Source: Saccharicrinis sp963675435 (GTDB taxonomy: Bacteria > Bacteroidota > Bacteroidia > Bacteroidales > Marinilabiliaceae). Taken from it: DNA of 64,000 bases. Location of the stretch: NCBI GenBank assembly GCA_963675435.1, contig OY776216.1, positions 558,001 through 622,000 of the forward strand, given 5' to 3'. Positions 8,908 to 17,768 of this stretch are shown piece after piece. A program made the translations under genes and the position numbers. The notes beneath the pieces were generated by a model. The model had not been told where the DNA came from and did not search any database. It was given only the letters and a program-made list of their open reading frames with translations. Within the stretch, counting starts at the first letter, position 1; every line of letters starts with the position of its first letter.

Positions 8908-9936
8908 ATGAAAACTAACTACTGTTATATAACAAAAAATTACCAATCCCCGAGAAGTGCAGCGAGTAAAGCAAAGATTGATTGTGAAGATATTTTAAAA
9001 CAAAATAGTTTTAAAAACATTGGTCTTCCAAGAACAATTATTCCTAATTCAATTACCAGCTTTATACTAACATTAACAGGAACTATTATCGGTATTGTAA
9101 GAATAAAAAAAAATAGTACTATTTGTATACAATATCCATTAAAAAAGTATTATCATTTTATAGTAATAATCGCTAAACTTAAAAAATGTAAGATTATTAC
9201 AATTATTCATGATTTAAGGTCATCAAGAAAAAGAAAAATCAGTATTAAAGATGAAATTTCATTATTTAATAAAAACAACTTAATTATATCTCACAACCAC
9301 AAAATGACCAAATGGCTATGTAACAATGGATTAAAAACTCAAATAATAAATTTAGAGATATTTGATTACTTAGGTTCTAATAAACAAATAGTTCGAAAAT
9401 ATCCTTCAAATAAGGTGTTTGAAATTGTTTATGCTGGTGTTTTAGCTCAATCAAAAAATGGTTTTATTTACGATTTGTCAGCATTAGATTCTTCAAACTT
9501 TTGTTTCAATTTATATGGTGTCGGATTTGACAAAAATAGATTAAAACCAAGCTCAAATCTTAACTATAAAGGTTCATTTACAGCTGATAAAATTATAGAT
9601 GAATTAAAAGGTCATTTTGGTTTAGTATGGGATGGTGATTCATATAATGAATGTAGTGGAAATTTTGGTAATTACTTAAAAATAAATAATCCACATAAAA
9701 CATCTTTATATTTGCGTGCTGGACTACCAGTTATAATTTGGGATAAAGCAGCATTATCAGACTTTATTATAAAACATAATATAGGAATAGCAGTATCATC
9801 ATTAAAAGAACTAAAAGAAAAATTAGCTGATATTAATTCAGAAAAATATTATGAAATGCAAAAAAATTCAATAATAATTGGAGAAAAACTTAAAAACGGA
9901 TTCTATCTGAAAAAGGTTATTAAGCAATTTATATAA
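8908..9936 (+). CDS. GT-B glycosyltransferase, probable galactofuranosyltransferase, copy 2
   Basis: 342 residues from the ATG at 8908. An ATG at 8893 would add MQFIL, which has no match in the paralogue at 6568. The two proteins align over their whole length. Shared blocks are KNYQSPRSAASKAKIDCE, KIITIIHDLRS, EIFDYLGS, FNLYGVGFD, FGLVWDGDS, NNPHKTSLYLRAGLPVIIWDKAA and NIGIAVSSL. Only plus-strand genes surround it except glf. Two copies around glf suggest two different Galf linkages or acceptors in the same polymer (inference). Wzi follows 24 bases downstream. Confidence 0.78.
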   Translation: MKTNYCYITKNYQSPRSAASKAKIDCEDILKQNSFKNIGLPRTIIPNSITSFILTLTGTIIGIVRIKKNSTICIQYPLKKYYHFIVIIAKLKKCKIITIIHDLRSSRKRKISIKDEISLFNKNNLIISHNHKMTKWLCNNGLKTQIINLEIFDYLGSNKQIVRKYPSNKVFEIVYAGVLAQSKNGFIYDLSALDSSNFCFNLYGVGFDKNRLKPSSNLNYKGSFTADKIIDELKGHFGLVWDGDSYNECSGNFGNYLKINNPHKTSLYLRAGLPVIIWDKAALSDFIIKHNIGIAVSSLKELKEKLADINSEKYYEMQKNSIIIGEKLKNGFYLKKVIKQFI

Positions 9937-9960
9937 ACTTTAATCAAGCATTATTTACTT

Positions 9961-11589
9961 ATGACTTTATATAAAAAAGTGCTATTTGTTTTAATTATAA
10001 TAAACAGTAACTTGTTATTCATATCTGCACAATATAAATTGAATTTTAATATTCAATCACAATATAATTTTTCTTCAAAAAGTAATTTACTTCCATTATA
10101 TCAGTATTCAAATAAATGGGGTATTATTGATCCATTTGAGCAATCTCAAGTATTACTATTAGCAAATACAAAGTACAACTTACTTACAAAAAAAAATATT
10201 CAGATAAATACAGGTATTTCAGGTGTGCTAAAAGATCAAAAAAATGACAGCTTTTTACATGAAGCATATATTAACACCAATATTTATAATATAATCAATA
10301 TTTGTATAGGTAAACAAGCTTTCTCGCCCATTTCATATAATGATAATTTAACTACTGGAGGCTTTATGAGAAACGCTAATGCACGTCCTATACCAAGAGT
10401 TCAAATTGGTATGTTTAAATATGTACCAGTTAAAATATTAAATAATGCTATTGAAATAAAAGGTGGTCTTTCACATGGAATTTTAAATGACAATAGAACT
10501 GAAACAGGAAAATATAATAGTGCTGATAATGTTCAAGTACATGAAAAATGGTTTTATGTTCGTTTAGGAGGAGAGAAAGCTATAAAACCTTATCTAGGAT
10601 TATTTCATGCAGCATTATTAGGAGGAAAACGCTCAAACGGAACTAAAATACTAATAGACTATTGGGCAACATTTTTAGGAAGTGGATCAAATAAATTGGG
10701 TGGAGGAGAGGCAACTAATGCAGCTGGTGCACATGATGGATTTTGGGACTTTGGGATTAATTATATCAATGAAAAAGCGGATATTCATTTTTATATACAA
10801 AAACCCTATGCTGATAAAACCGGATTAATGTTATACAATTTAAGAAATAAAGATTACAAAATAGGAATATTAGCCAATATAAAAGACAGTAAACTAATAA
10901 ATAAATTTTCAATAGAACTTATTAAAACAGATGTACAATCAGGTTATGGACTACCTGACCCTCTATACCCTAACTCAAACACAATTATTTGGTTGAGAAA
11001 CGATGTAAAAAAATATAACAATGATTATGATGCGTTTATGTTAGATGTTTTTGGAGAAGTAACGCAAGGTTATGATTATTATAAAACTAAAACATATTTA
11101 GAGCAAAACTATAACCATGGTCACAGATATGGGGAACGTGATGATTATAATAATAATGGTACATATTATAATGCATGGACTTATGATGGATTAACAATGG
11201 GACTTCCTCTATACCATACACAATGGCAATCGAAAAAATATGCTCAAAATTGGGAATCAAATGATTATGTAGTTTTTTCAAATAACAGAATTAAGGGAAT
11301 ACATATAGGACTTGAAGGAGAATTACTTTATGGATTAAAATATTTACTAAAATCAACTTATACTCAAAATTTAGGTACGTATGGAGAGGAATTTGTAAGA
11401 CGATACAGTTGGAAGGAAGATCCTAACTTCTACTATAAAGGAGGCAAGAATGAAATATATACGTACCTTAACTTGAACTATATAAGTAAAAAATGGAAAT
11501 ATCTTACACTCAATACATCCTTTGCTTATGATGCAGGAGATTTGTATCATTCTTTTGGATGGCAGATTGGTGTTGATATTAAATTGTAA
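9961..11589 (+). CDS. Capsule assembly Wzi-family outer-membrane protein
   Basis: 542 residues with a clear signal peptide (hydrophobic core to about residue 21, ending SAQ). The mature part alternates aromatic and polar residues like an outer-membrane beta-barrel and ends in a hydrophobic strand, GWQIGVDIKL. Segments such as VHEKWFYVRLGG, LGLFHAALLGGK and a C-terminal HSFGWQIG strand resemble the Bacteroidota Wzi family. Proteobacterial Wzi is an 18-stranded barrel that anchors capsule at the cell surface. Placement among polysaccharide glycosyltransferases fits. No capsule export genes (wza, wzc) are in the window. Family assignment is by pattern only, hence moderate confidence. Confidence 0.7.
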   Translation: MTLYKKVLFVLIIINSNLLFISAQYKLNFNIQSQYNFSSKSNLLPLYQYSNKWGIIDPFEQSQVLLLANTKYNLLTKKNIQINTGISGVLKDQKNDSFLHEAYINTNIYNIINICIGKQAFSPISYNDNLTTGGFMRNANARPIPRVQIGMFKYVPVKILNNAIEIKGGLSHGILNDNRTETGKYNSADNVQVHEKWFYVRLGGEKAIKPYLGLFHAALLGGKRSNGTKILIDYWATFLGSGSNKLGGGEATNAAGAHDGFWDFGINYINEKADIHFYIQKPYADKTGLMLYNLRNKDYKIGILANIKDSKLINKFSIELIKTDVQSGYGLPDPLYPNSNTIIWLRNDVKKYNNDYDAFMLDVFGEVTQGYDYYKTKTYLEQNYNHGHRYGERDDYNNNGTYYNAWTYDGLTMGLPLYHTQWQSKKYAQNWESNDYVVFSNNRIKGIHIGLEGELLYGLKYLLKSTYTQNLGTYGEEFVRRYSWKEDPNFYYKGGKNEIYTYLNLNYISKKWKYLTLNTSFAYDAGDLYHSFGWQIGVDIKL

Positions 11590-11606
11590 TTTCAAAAAAG
11601 ATAACT

Positions 11607-12485
11607 ATGTGTAAAATATCTATAATCGCGCCAGTATATAACATTGAAAAATATCTTGATGAATGCTTTAAAAGCATTCAAAATCAAACATTAAAAGACT
11701 TTGAAGTTTTATGCATTGAAGATTGTTCTACCGATAATTCTAAAAGTATAATTAAAAAATACGTTCAAATCGATAACAGGTTTAAGCTTATTGAAAATTC
11801 ATACAATAAAGGTGTTGGGGCAAGCAGAAATATTGGAATTGAAAATGCCACTGGAGAATATATATTTTTTATTGATCCTGATGACGTAATTCTTTCTAAT
11901 TGTTTAGATATTCTATACAGTACTGCAAAACAAAAAAAATCATTTATAACGTGTTGTAATGTTTTGATGTGGTGGGAGGATGATTCAAAAACAAAATTTA
12001 AAGTAAGACATAAGCGCAGATATAGATGGAATAAATTAAAAGATAAAAACTTCGAAGCATTAAATAGAGTAATTTGGAATAAACTATACAGGAGAAGTAT
12101 TTTTGATAATCCTGATATACGATTTATTGAAAATGTATATCATGAAGATATTGATTTCTATTGGAAATGTTTTGTTAACTATCCTAAAGCATATGTTATA
12201 AGAAAAAAATTATATCTATACAGACAAAGAGTAAACTCTTTTATGAGTTGTAGTAAACCGGATGATTTTTTCAAAAATCACGCATTTATTTTAAATAATA
12301 TATTTAACTACCTTAATAAAACTAATAAATATTCAACCTATCAAAATTCCTTTAAAAAAAGAGTTAAGCAGTTTATTGGAGATGCTCATAATAAATCAAT
12401 GCAAGATTATAATTACTTATATAAAAACTTAAATAATGAATTAAAACAACTAGTTGACAAAATAACTATTACCGAAAATAGTTAG
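11607..12485 (+). CDS. Glycosyltransferase family 2
   Basis: 292 residues. Classic GT-A N-terminus: ISIIAPVYNIEKYLDECFKSIQNQT, then CIEDCSTDNS and GVGASRNIGIENATGEYIFFIDPDD. The last of these gives the metal-binding DxD-type motif (DPDD, around residues 91-94). The acceptor region has a Trp-rich CNVLMWWEDD and YHEDIDFYWKC, the ED motif often seen as the catalytic base in this clade. It adds one sugar to a growing surface glycan in the cytoplasm. The gene starts 17 bases after the Wzi gene. Its 3' end overlaps the convergent gene downstream by 17 bases. Confidence 0.88.
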   Translation: MCKISIIAPVYNIEKYLDECFKSIQNQTLKDFEVLCIEDCSTDNSKSIIKKYVQIDNRFKLIENSYNKGVGASRNIGIENATGEYIFFIDPDDVILSNCLDILYSTAKQKKSFITCCNVLMWWEDDSKTKFKVRHKRRYRWNKLKDKNFEALNRVIWNKLYRRSIFDNPDIRFIENVYHEDIDFYWKCFVNYPKAYVIRKKLYLYRQRVNSFMSCSKPDDFFKNHAFILNNIFNYLNKTNKYSTYQNSFKKRVKQFIGDAHNKSMQDYNYLYKNLNNELKQLVDKITITENS

Positions 12486-13398
12486 GTTTAAGAGTTAAAT
12501 AATCACATATTTTTTTCCATTGTATATCATTCATATTATTATTAACATTTATGACCCTAAGTCCATCCTTTTGAGTATTTGGTATAGTTATGGGATTAGG
12601 ATAAAAACTTCCACCTGTGGCAACTTCAGTATTTACCATAAAGGAACAAGCTTTCAACCATAAATCATCAGCACCTAAACATAACTTAAAAATTTTTTCA
12701 ACATCAAATAACACATCTGTATTTATAAGTTTAGGCGGATATAAAACTCCGCCAATTCCAACAGCTAAAAATTGCTTGGAATGAATAAATTCTTTACTCT
12801 TAATGTTTGTCCATTTAACATATGATAAAAATTGATCCTTATCAACTTCAATTTTTTTAATAATATTAGCACATATAGCATTAGGAAATCTTTTATGTAT
12901 AGATAACAACCTTTCAATTGTATTGGGATAGTAAATAATATCATCATCCATAGTTACAATTATTTCTTCTGGGTATTCTTTAAATGCATAAAAGTATTTC
13001 TTATGTGATTTCAAATTTTCTTCTACAAATCTTATTTCAACATTATAACGAAGCATTTTTTTTAAGCTAGCAGGAAGGGAATCTAATTCGTCTGGAAACT
13101 CTTCCTTTGATAACCATATTAATATTTTTTTAGGAGGAAAAGATTGATTTAAAATAGATCTAATTGTAATATGTAATTTACTAATACGCTTAGGATAACT
13201 TGTAATAGAAACTATAATATCAGATTGAAATTTAATACTTTTTATTATTTTATTAGAATATATATTTTTATTAATAAAAATAAATTTACTAAACTCTTTC
13301 AAAACCTTCCATGGAATCGACATTATGTGACGGTGAAAAAATCCTTTATCTCTATGTTTTAATACTTTTTCAGATACCTTAAAATACAAGAGTGCCAT
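12469..13398 (-). CDS. GT-A type glycosyltransferase (GT2-like)
   Basis: 309 residues. The core reads DIIVSITSYPKRISKLHITIRSILNQS, then PKKILIWLSKEEFP and IIVTMDDDIIYYP. The DDD is the metal and nucleotide-sugar binding motif, at about residue 150. A second conserved block, CLGADDLWLKACSF, resembles the acceptor-side acidic motif of small Bacteroidota and lactobacterial GT-A enzymes. There is no signal peptide. It converges with the plus-strand GT2 gene and overlaps it by 17 bases. It is transcribed after the GT90 copy 2 gene (27-base gap). Substrate unknown. Confidence 0.75.
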   Translation of the reverse strand: MALLYFKVSEKVLKHRDKGFFHRHIMSIPWKVLKEFSKFIFINKNIYSNKIIKSIKFQSDIIVSITSYPKRISKLHITIRSILNQSFPPKKILIWLSKEEFPDELDSLPASLKKMLRYNVEIRFVEENLKSHKKYFYAFKEYPEEIIVTMDDDIIYYPNTIERLLSIHKRFPNAICANIIKKIEVDKDQFLSYVKWTNIKSKEFIHSKQFLAVGIGGVLYPPKLINTDVLFDVEKIFKLCLGADDLWLKACSFMVNTEVATGGSFYPNPITIPNTQKDGLRVINVNNNMNDIQWKKICDYLTLKPNYFR

Positions 13399-13425
13399 AA
13401 TACTATAATAAAAAATAAAGTTATT

Positions 13426-14415
13426 TTATTTTACCAACTCAAAATACTTCTTAATCACTAATAAAGATATAAATTTTTCATGTTTTTTATTCTTAAATTG
13501 ATTTGCATATTCATTAGCATTTTTAATTATTTGAAGTGTTTTATCAGGATTTTGCATATAGTAGTTCAACTTTTCATTCAAATCAGAATAATCATTTTTT
13601 ATACATATATAATGAACATCCGGTATTAAAGTTCCTTCCATAAACCAGGTTTCATATTCAGGTTTAGGCATTACTGCGACAGAGTTAGAAGACATAATCC
13701 ATTTTAAATTAGTTGCTACATCATGACCTTCTATACTTAAAATAAACTTATATTTTAACTGTTCTTTAATAGTAATCTTATCTTTAAACCATTCTTTTCG
13801 CTTAAATTTTCTTGATGTTACTCCAATATCGCATAAGGGATTATTAAAATGGTATTCTAATAAACTAATCCTTTTAATTTTAGTATCCGTAACATCACCT
13901 CTCCACACGGCTCTATCAAGTTTATCAGAAAATTTAATTTTATCCTTGATAAAACCATAATGTCTAATCTTATTTAATTTTAATAATACAGAATTATTAT
14001 TTTCACTATTAGATTTAATTGGGCGACTTTTAACAAATGATGGTTCACTTGGTATATCTACAACATCTCCAAATACATATGAAAACTTATTATTAACATT
14101 AAAATATTTAGTTAAATTATAAGTATCAAAGTAATAGACAGAAAATTTATGTCGAAATTTAAAATCTCTAATTAATGTACCATTTCTAAGTGTAAAAGAA
14201 TCCTCTAGTTTATTATAATAGTTAACTCTTTTATATATATAATCACTATCAGATGTACTCTTACTATTTATAATAGAAACCAATCTTCTTTTATAAAAAG
14301 ATTGTGGAACAGAATATAAAATAAAGTTTTTGATGTAAAATAAATTTTTTGATGTACTAACTCTTGTTAATAATATCTTTCGATACTTATCTTTTAATCT
14401 TGCTCTTGAAATCAT
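13426..14415 (-). CDS. Glycosyltransferase family 90 (CAP10/LpsA-like), copy 2
   Basis: 329 residues, paralogue of the gene at 4728-5696. It has the same KSRPI, VWRGDV and KFILSIEGHDVATNLKWIM blocks, followed by MPKPEYETWFMEG. The C-terminal 110 residues are nearly the same as copy 1, differing at scattered positions such as H/N and D/N. The first 60 residues share little. Copy 1 has Asn where copy 2 has His after SLEG/SIEG, so donor or acceptor preference may differ. It heads a two-gene minus-strand unit with the GT-A gene downstream. The role is LPS or O-chain sugar transfer by family knowledge. Confidence 0.8.
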   Translation of the reverse strand: MISRARLKDKYRKILLTRVSTSKNLFYIKNFILYSVPQSFYKRRLVSIINSKSTSDSDYIYKRVNYYNKLEDSFTLRNGTLIRDFKFRHKFSVYYFDTYNLTKYFNVNNKFSYVFGDVVDIPSEPSFVKSRPIKSNSENNNSVLLKLNKIRHYGFIKDKIKFSDKLDRAVWRGDVTDTKIKRISLLEYHFNNPLCDIGVTSRKFKRKEWFKDKITIKEQLKYKFILSIEGHDVATNLKWIMSSNSVAVMPKPEYETWFMEGTLIPDVHYICIKNDYSDLNEKLNYYMQNPDKTLQIIKNANEYANQFKNKKHEKFISLLVIKKYFELVK

Positions 14416-14659
14416 ATATTAATAAAACAGTTTGTTAATACTATTAACCTAAATACAATATTAAATTATTGACTTAAACCACCTATAAATAATGATTTTC
14501 AAACAAATATAACGCAGAAAATCCATATTTTAAGGTGACTTTTAATAAAATAATAATCCACTTTGTTAAATTATTTTTGCATAACTAACCATGCAAAAAA
14601 ATTTACTTTGTATACCAGCATTGAAATAATTTTTTAGCTCTTTAGTATTAATCGAACTC

Positions 14660-14675
14660 AGGTTATTATAAACCT
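14660..14675. repeat. 16-base dyad, copy 1 (operator-like)
   Basis: AGGTTATTATAAACCT, arms AGGTT/AACCT around a 6-base AT centre. The same design recurs at 14764-14779 with compensating changes in the arms, which suggests that the symmetry is selected. Confidence 0.45.
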
Positions 14676-14763
14676 AAAGATCAAAATAAATGAATATTAG
14701 TATTAAATACAAAGGAAAGAAATTTTGTTATTTAAATATCTATTAAACCTATTAAATTAAGTA

Positions 14764-14779
14764 AAGTTATTATAAACTT
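14764..14779. repeat. 16-base dyad, copy 2 (operator-like)
   Basis: AAGTTATTATAAACTT, identical to the copy at 14660 except in one base of each arm, where the pair stays complementary. It lies just upstream of the -7 box at 14802, in the region where a -33 element would be. That position would suit a repressor or activator site for trhP. Confidence 0.45.
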
Positions 14780-14801
14780 AAAAGTGAACAATTTAATTAT
14801 A

Positions 14802-14809
14802 TATTTTTG
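14802..14809 (+). promoter_or_regulatory. Bacteroidota-type -7 box for trhP
   Basis: TATTTTTG fits the TAnnTTTG -7 consensus of the phylum's primary sigma factor. It sits 19 bases before the ATG of the U32 gene. No clear TTG is visible at the matching -33 position, so the site may need an activator. Confidence 0.5.
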
Positions 14810-14828
14810 CACTGTTAAAACATTATAA

Positions 14829-16085
14829 ATGAAAAGAGAAGATTTTGAAATAATGGCTCCTGTAGGATCCTATGAATCATTACGAGCAGCTATTAAAGGT
14901 GGAGCAAATTCAGTTTACTTTGGTATTGAGGGATTAAATATGAGATCCAGATCATCAAATAACTTTACAGTTGATGATTTACATGAGATTGTGAGAATTT
15001 CTAAGGAAAATAATGTAAGAACTTATTTAACGGTAAATACAGTACTTTATGATCAGGATTTAAACCTGATGAAAAAAGTAATAATAGCAGCAAAAGAAGC
15101 AGAATTAAGTGCTGTTATTGCATCTGATGTTGCAGCTATTTCATTTGCTAAACAAATTGGTGTGGAAGTACATTTAAGTACTCAATTAAATATTTCGAAT
15201 ATTGAAGCTTTAAAATTTTATGCCAAGTTTGCTGATGTTGTAGTTTTAGCCCGAGAATTAAATTTAGATCAGGTAGCTCAAATATATCATGAAATAGAAC
15301 TACAACAAATTAAAGGCCCCAATGGTAAATTGATTCAAATTGAAATGTTTAGCCACGGTGCTTTATGTATGGCTGTTTCTGGTAAATGTTACATGAGTCT
15401 TCATAATACAGATCATTCTGCAAACAGAGGTGCATGCCTTCAAACTTGTAGAAGAAGTTATATTGTTACTGATAAAGATACAGGTCAGGAGCTTGAAATT
15501 GATAACGAATACATCATGTCACCTAAAGATTTAAAAACCATACATTTCTTAAATAAAATGGTTGATGCTGGTGTACGTGTATTCAAAATTGAAGGTAGAG
15601 CCAGGGGGCCTGAATATGTTCATACTGTAGTAAAAGCCTATAATGAAGCTCTAAATACAATACTTGATGGATCTTTTGATGAAGATAAAATTAATGAATG
15701 GAATGAGGAATTAAGTACGGTTTTTAATCGTGGTTTTTGGGATGGTTATTATTTAGGCCAAAAGCTAGGAGAGTGGAGTCATAAATACGGAAACAGAGCT
15801 ACCAAACGAAAAATGTATATTGGTAAAGGTACCAACTACTTCCCAAAAATTGGAGTTGCTGAGTTTTTAATGGAAACTAAAGATCTTAAAGTAGGTGATG
15901 AAATTTTAATTACAGGACCAACCACTGGTATTGTAAAAATGATAGTTCCTGAAATTAGAGTAGATTTAAAAGAAGTTGAACAAACAGTTAAAGGAGAACG
16001 TTTTTCAATGCCAGTACCTGAAAAAATAAGACGGTCAGATAAATTATATAAGATGATTCCAGCTCATCCATCATTAGATCAATAA
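14829..16085 (+). CDS. trhP: U32-family tRNA hydroxylation protein (YegQ/TrhP-like)
   Basis: 418 residues, typical for the long U32 group. N-terminal TIM-barrel-like half: FEIMAPVGSYESLRAAIKGGANSVYFGIEGLNMRSR. The U32 signature region reads EMFSHGALCMAVSGKCYMSLH, with RGACLQTCRR after it. These four conserved Cys are the Fe-S ligands in characterised members. FKIEGRARGPEYVHTVVKAY and a small C-terminal beta-domain (about 330-418) follow. In E. coli and Bacillus, TrhP uses prephenate for 5-hydroxyuridine formation at tRNA position 34. The old label of collagenase-like protease is probably wrong for this group. It is followed 31 bases later by a DUF2797 gene. Confidence 0.88.
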   Translation: MKREDFEIMAPVGSYESLRAAIKGGANSVYFGIEGLNMRSRSSNNFTVDDLHEIVRISKENNVRTYLTVNTVLYDQDLNLMKKVIIAAKEAELSAVIASDVAAISFAKQIGVEVHLSTQLNISNIEALKFYAKFADVVVLARELNLDQVAQIYHEIELQQIKGPNGKLIQIEMFSHGALCMAVSGKCYMSLHNTDHSANRGACLQTCRRSYIVTDKDTGQELEIDNEYIMSPKDLKTIHFLNKMVDAGVRVFKIEGRARGPEYVHTVVKAYNEALNTILDGSFDEDKINEWNEELSTVFNRGFWDGYYLGQKLGEWSHKYGNRATKRKMYIGKGTNYFPKIGVAEFLMETKDLKVGDEILITGPTTGIVKMIVPEIRVDLKEVEQTVKGERFSMPVPEKIRRSDKLYKMIPAHPSLDQ

Positions 16086-16116
16086 AATAATAAACATAAA
16101 CAAGAAAACGAAAAAA

Positions 16117-16911
16117 ATGGAATACATAGGCAACATAGAAAAAATGTTAACACAATTAGATGATAATGTAAAATACATTTTACCAATAGGGGAGGAGCAG
16201 ATTGAAATGAATCAATTTATTGGTAAAACAATTTCATTACAATTTCAAAATCAAATAAACTGTGTTGCCTGCGGTAAAAAAACAAATAAATCTTTTGCTC
16301 AAGGCTTTTGTTTTAATTGTTTTAGTTCGGCGCCAGAAGCTAGTGAATGTATATTGCATCCAGATAAATGTCAGGCCCATTTAGGTATAAGCCGAAATAT
16401 GCAATGGTCTATTAACCATTGTCTAACACCACACATTGTTTATTTAGCCAATTCATCCAATTTAAAAGTTGGTATTACACGTAAAACTCAAATACCAACT
16501 CGTTGGATAGATCAGGGAGCTACTGAAGCAATTATTATTGCAGAAACACCAAACAGACATATTGCTGGGATAATAGAAAAGTACTTAATGCAGTATTATT
16601 CAGATAAAACCAGCTGGCAATCAATGCTTAAAGGAATATCAAACCATATAGATTTATACAAAGAAAAAGCCAAAGTAAAAGATTTATTACCTACTGAATT
16701 ACTTCAATACTATTCTAAATCTAACAACTTAACAACTATAAAATTCCCTATTGAAAACTATCCAACAAAGATTAAAAGTGAGAGTTTTGACAAAATGCAG
16801 AATGTAGAAGGAGTTTTAACTGGTATTAAAGGTCAATATTTAATTTTTGATCATTCCAGAGTATTAAATATTAGAAAGCATAGAGGATACTTCGTGAAGA
16901 TTATTATTTAA
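16117..16911 (+). CDS. DUF2797 protein with zinc ribbon and GIY-YIG-like segment
   Basis: 264 residues. The N-terminal part has a four-Cys cluster (CVACGKKT, then GFCFNCF) and two further Cys (ECILHPDKCQAHLG), which look like zinc binding. The middle, HIVYLANSSNLKVGITRKTQIPTRWIDQGA, resembles the GIY-YIG core: a strand with YLA, then KVGIT, then an Arg-Trp helix. The order matches DUF2797. Molecular function is not established to my knowledge; nucleic acid binding is an inference from the two folds. It follows trhP by 31 bases and is probably in the same transcript. Its last 8 bases overlap the convergent gene. Confidence 0.75.
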   Translation: MEYIGNIEKMLTQLDDNVKYILPIGEEQIEMNQFIGKTISLQFQNQINCVACGKKTNKSFAQGFCFNCFSSAPEASECILHPDKCQAHLGISRNMQWSINHCLTPHIVYLANSSNLKVGITRKTQIPTRWIDQGATEAIIIAETPNRHIAGIIEKYLMQYYSDKTSWQSMLKGISNHIDLYKEKAKVKDLLPTELLQYYSKSNNLTTIKFPIENYPTKIKSESFDKMQNVEGVLTGIKGQYLIFDHSRVLNIRKHRGYFVKIII

Positions 16912-17686
16912 TCAGTAAATCATTTAATTGATCTCCCACAATATTTCTTTCAACATTGCTAGTATTTAAGGAAAACTTAATTTGTATATTACAATTTGAC
17001 AATGTATTAACAGTATCTTTATTTAGATTGATAACTTTAAAAAAATCATTTACATAAAATTTAATACAACTATTACTCATGCTCTTAATAGCATTAAAAT
17101 TATAGTTATCAACCCATTGATTAGTTAATATATCACTCATTAAGAGTGATTTAGAAATAATATTACTTAAAACAATAACAGGAGCACCAGCGGAAATTTC
17201 ATCAATCTTTTTTAATAAATGGTAGGTGATTAATTTAATCTGACTGCTATTTAGTGCATCTTGGGTATCTATTTTAAAAACATAAAATATATAACCAGAC
17301 TTTAAGTATTTCAATTTATACCAAGATATGGAATTCAAGTGATTTTTTAATGTATCATGATCTATTGACTGTGTGGAAGAAACTAAAAGTTCAATTAATT
17401 TTTTGTTTGCATATAATACCGAATTTGTTTTCGATGGTTGAGTTTTATTATAATTTGATATAATAATATAATCATCTTTTAAGGATTGATTATGCTCCAT
17501 GCTATCGTGAATAGAAGTTTTTATTTCAATTAAATCAGTGTTTAATTTAGATAAAAATATATTTATTGAATCTGTATTTTGAAGTGTTTCTTCGGCAAGA
17601 TTTAATGATGCAAACGACAGTATATTTGTATTATGATAACAACCAAAACATATTAATAGTAATATAAAAGTTATAATTCGCTGCAT
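16904..17686 (-). CDS. Predicted lipoprotein with degenerate EEP (exonuclease-endonuclease-phosphatase) fold
   Basis: 260 residues. The N-terminus MQRIITFILLLICFGC ends in Cys16, a relaxed lipobox, so membrane anchoring is likely. The rest follows the strand order of the EEP superfamily. NILSFASLNLAEE stands where family members have an ILSFNIR-type strand. TDLIEIKTS stands for the PDIIxLQE strand, DDYIIISN and SVLYANKKLIELL for the substrate strands, and AGAPVIVLSNIISKSLL for the GxPVIxxGDFN strand. The metal-binding Glu of LQE and the Asp-Asn of GDFN are replaced, so catalysis is doubtful. This is my reading by pattern; a profile search is needed. It is 82 bases downstream of the CDF gene. 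Confidence 0.5.
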   Translation of the reverse strand: MQRIITFILLLICFGCYHNTNILSFASLNLAEETLQNTDSINIFLSKLNTDLIEIKTSIHDSMEHNQSLKDDYIIISNYNKTQPSKTNSVLYANKKLIELLVSSTQSIDHDTLKNHLNSISWYKLKYLKSGYIFYVFKIDTQDALNSSQIKLITYHLLKKIDEISAGAPVIVLSNIISKSLLMSDILTNQWVDNYNFNAIKSMSNSCIKFYVNDFFKVINLNKDTVNTLSNCNIQIKFSLNTSNVERNIVGDQLNDLLIK

Positions 17687-17768
17687 CTAATTAATTTTAT
17701 ATCAATATAAAACCAAAATAAACGCAATAAGTATTTTTTACATTAGATGCACTATTATCTTGATATTT

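Larger units (their letters stand above)
14416..14828. other. Intergenic region between divergent GT90 copy 2 and trhP
   Basis: 413 bases with no credible gene. It holds a 9-base-arm inverted repeat, tttttgcat (14574-14582) and atgcaaaaa (14591-14599), which could end or attenuate a transcript. It also holds two copies of a 16-base dyad and a -7 promoter box for trhP, listed separately. It marks the right-hand end of the polysaccharide locus. Confidence 0.6.

Noticed and set aside
3700..14415. Complete capsule or O-antigen locus with its own Wzx/Wzy
   Set aside because: No polymerase or exporter gene is inside the locus. The only flippase-like gene is at 24.8 kb in a different gene string.
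14829..16085. Collagenase-type U32 protease label
   Set aside because: The four-Cys signature and length fit the tRNA hydroxylation group, not a secreted protease; no signal peptide.
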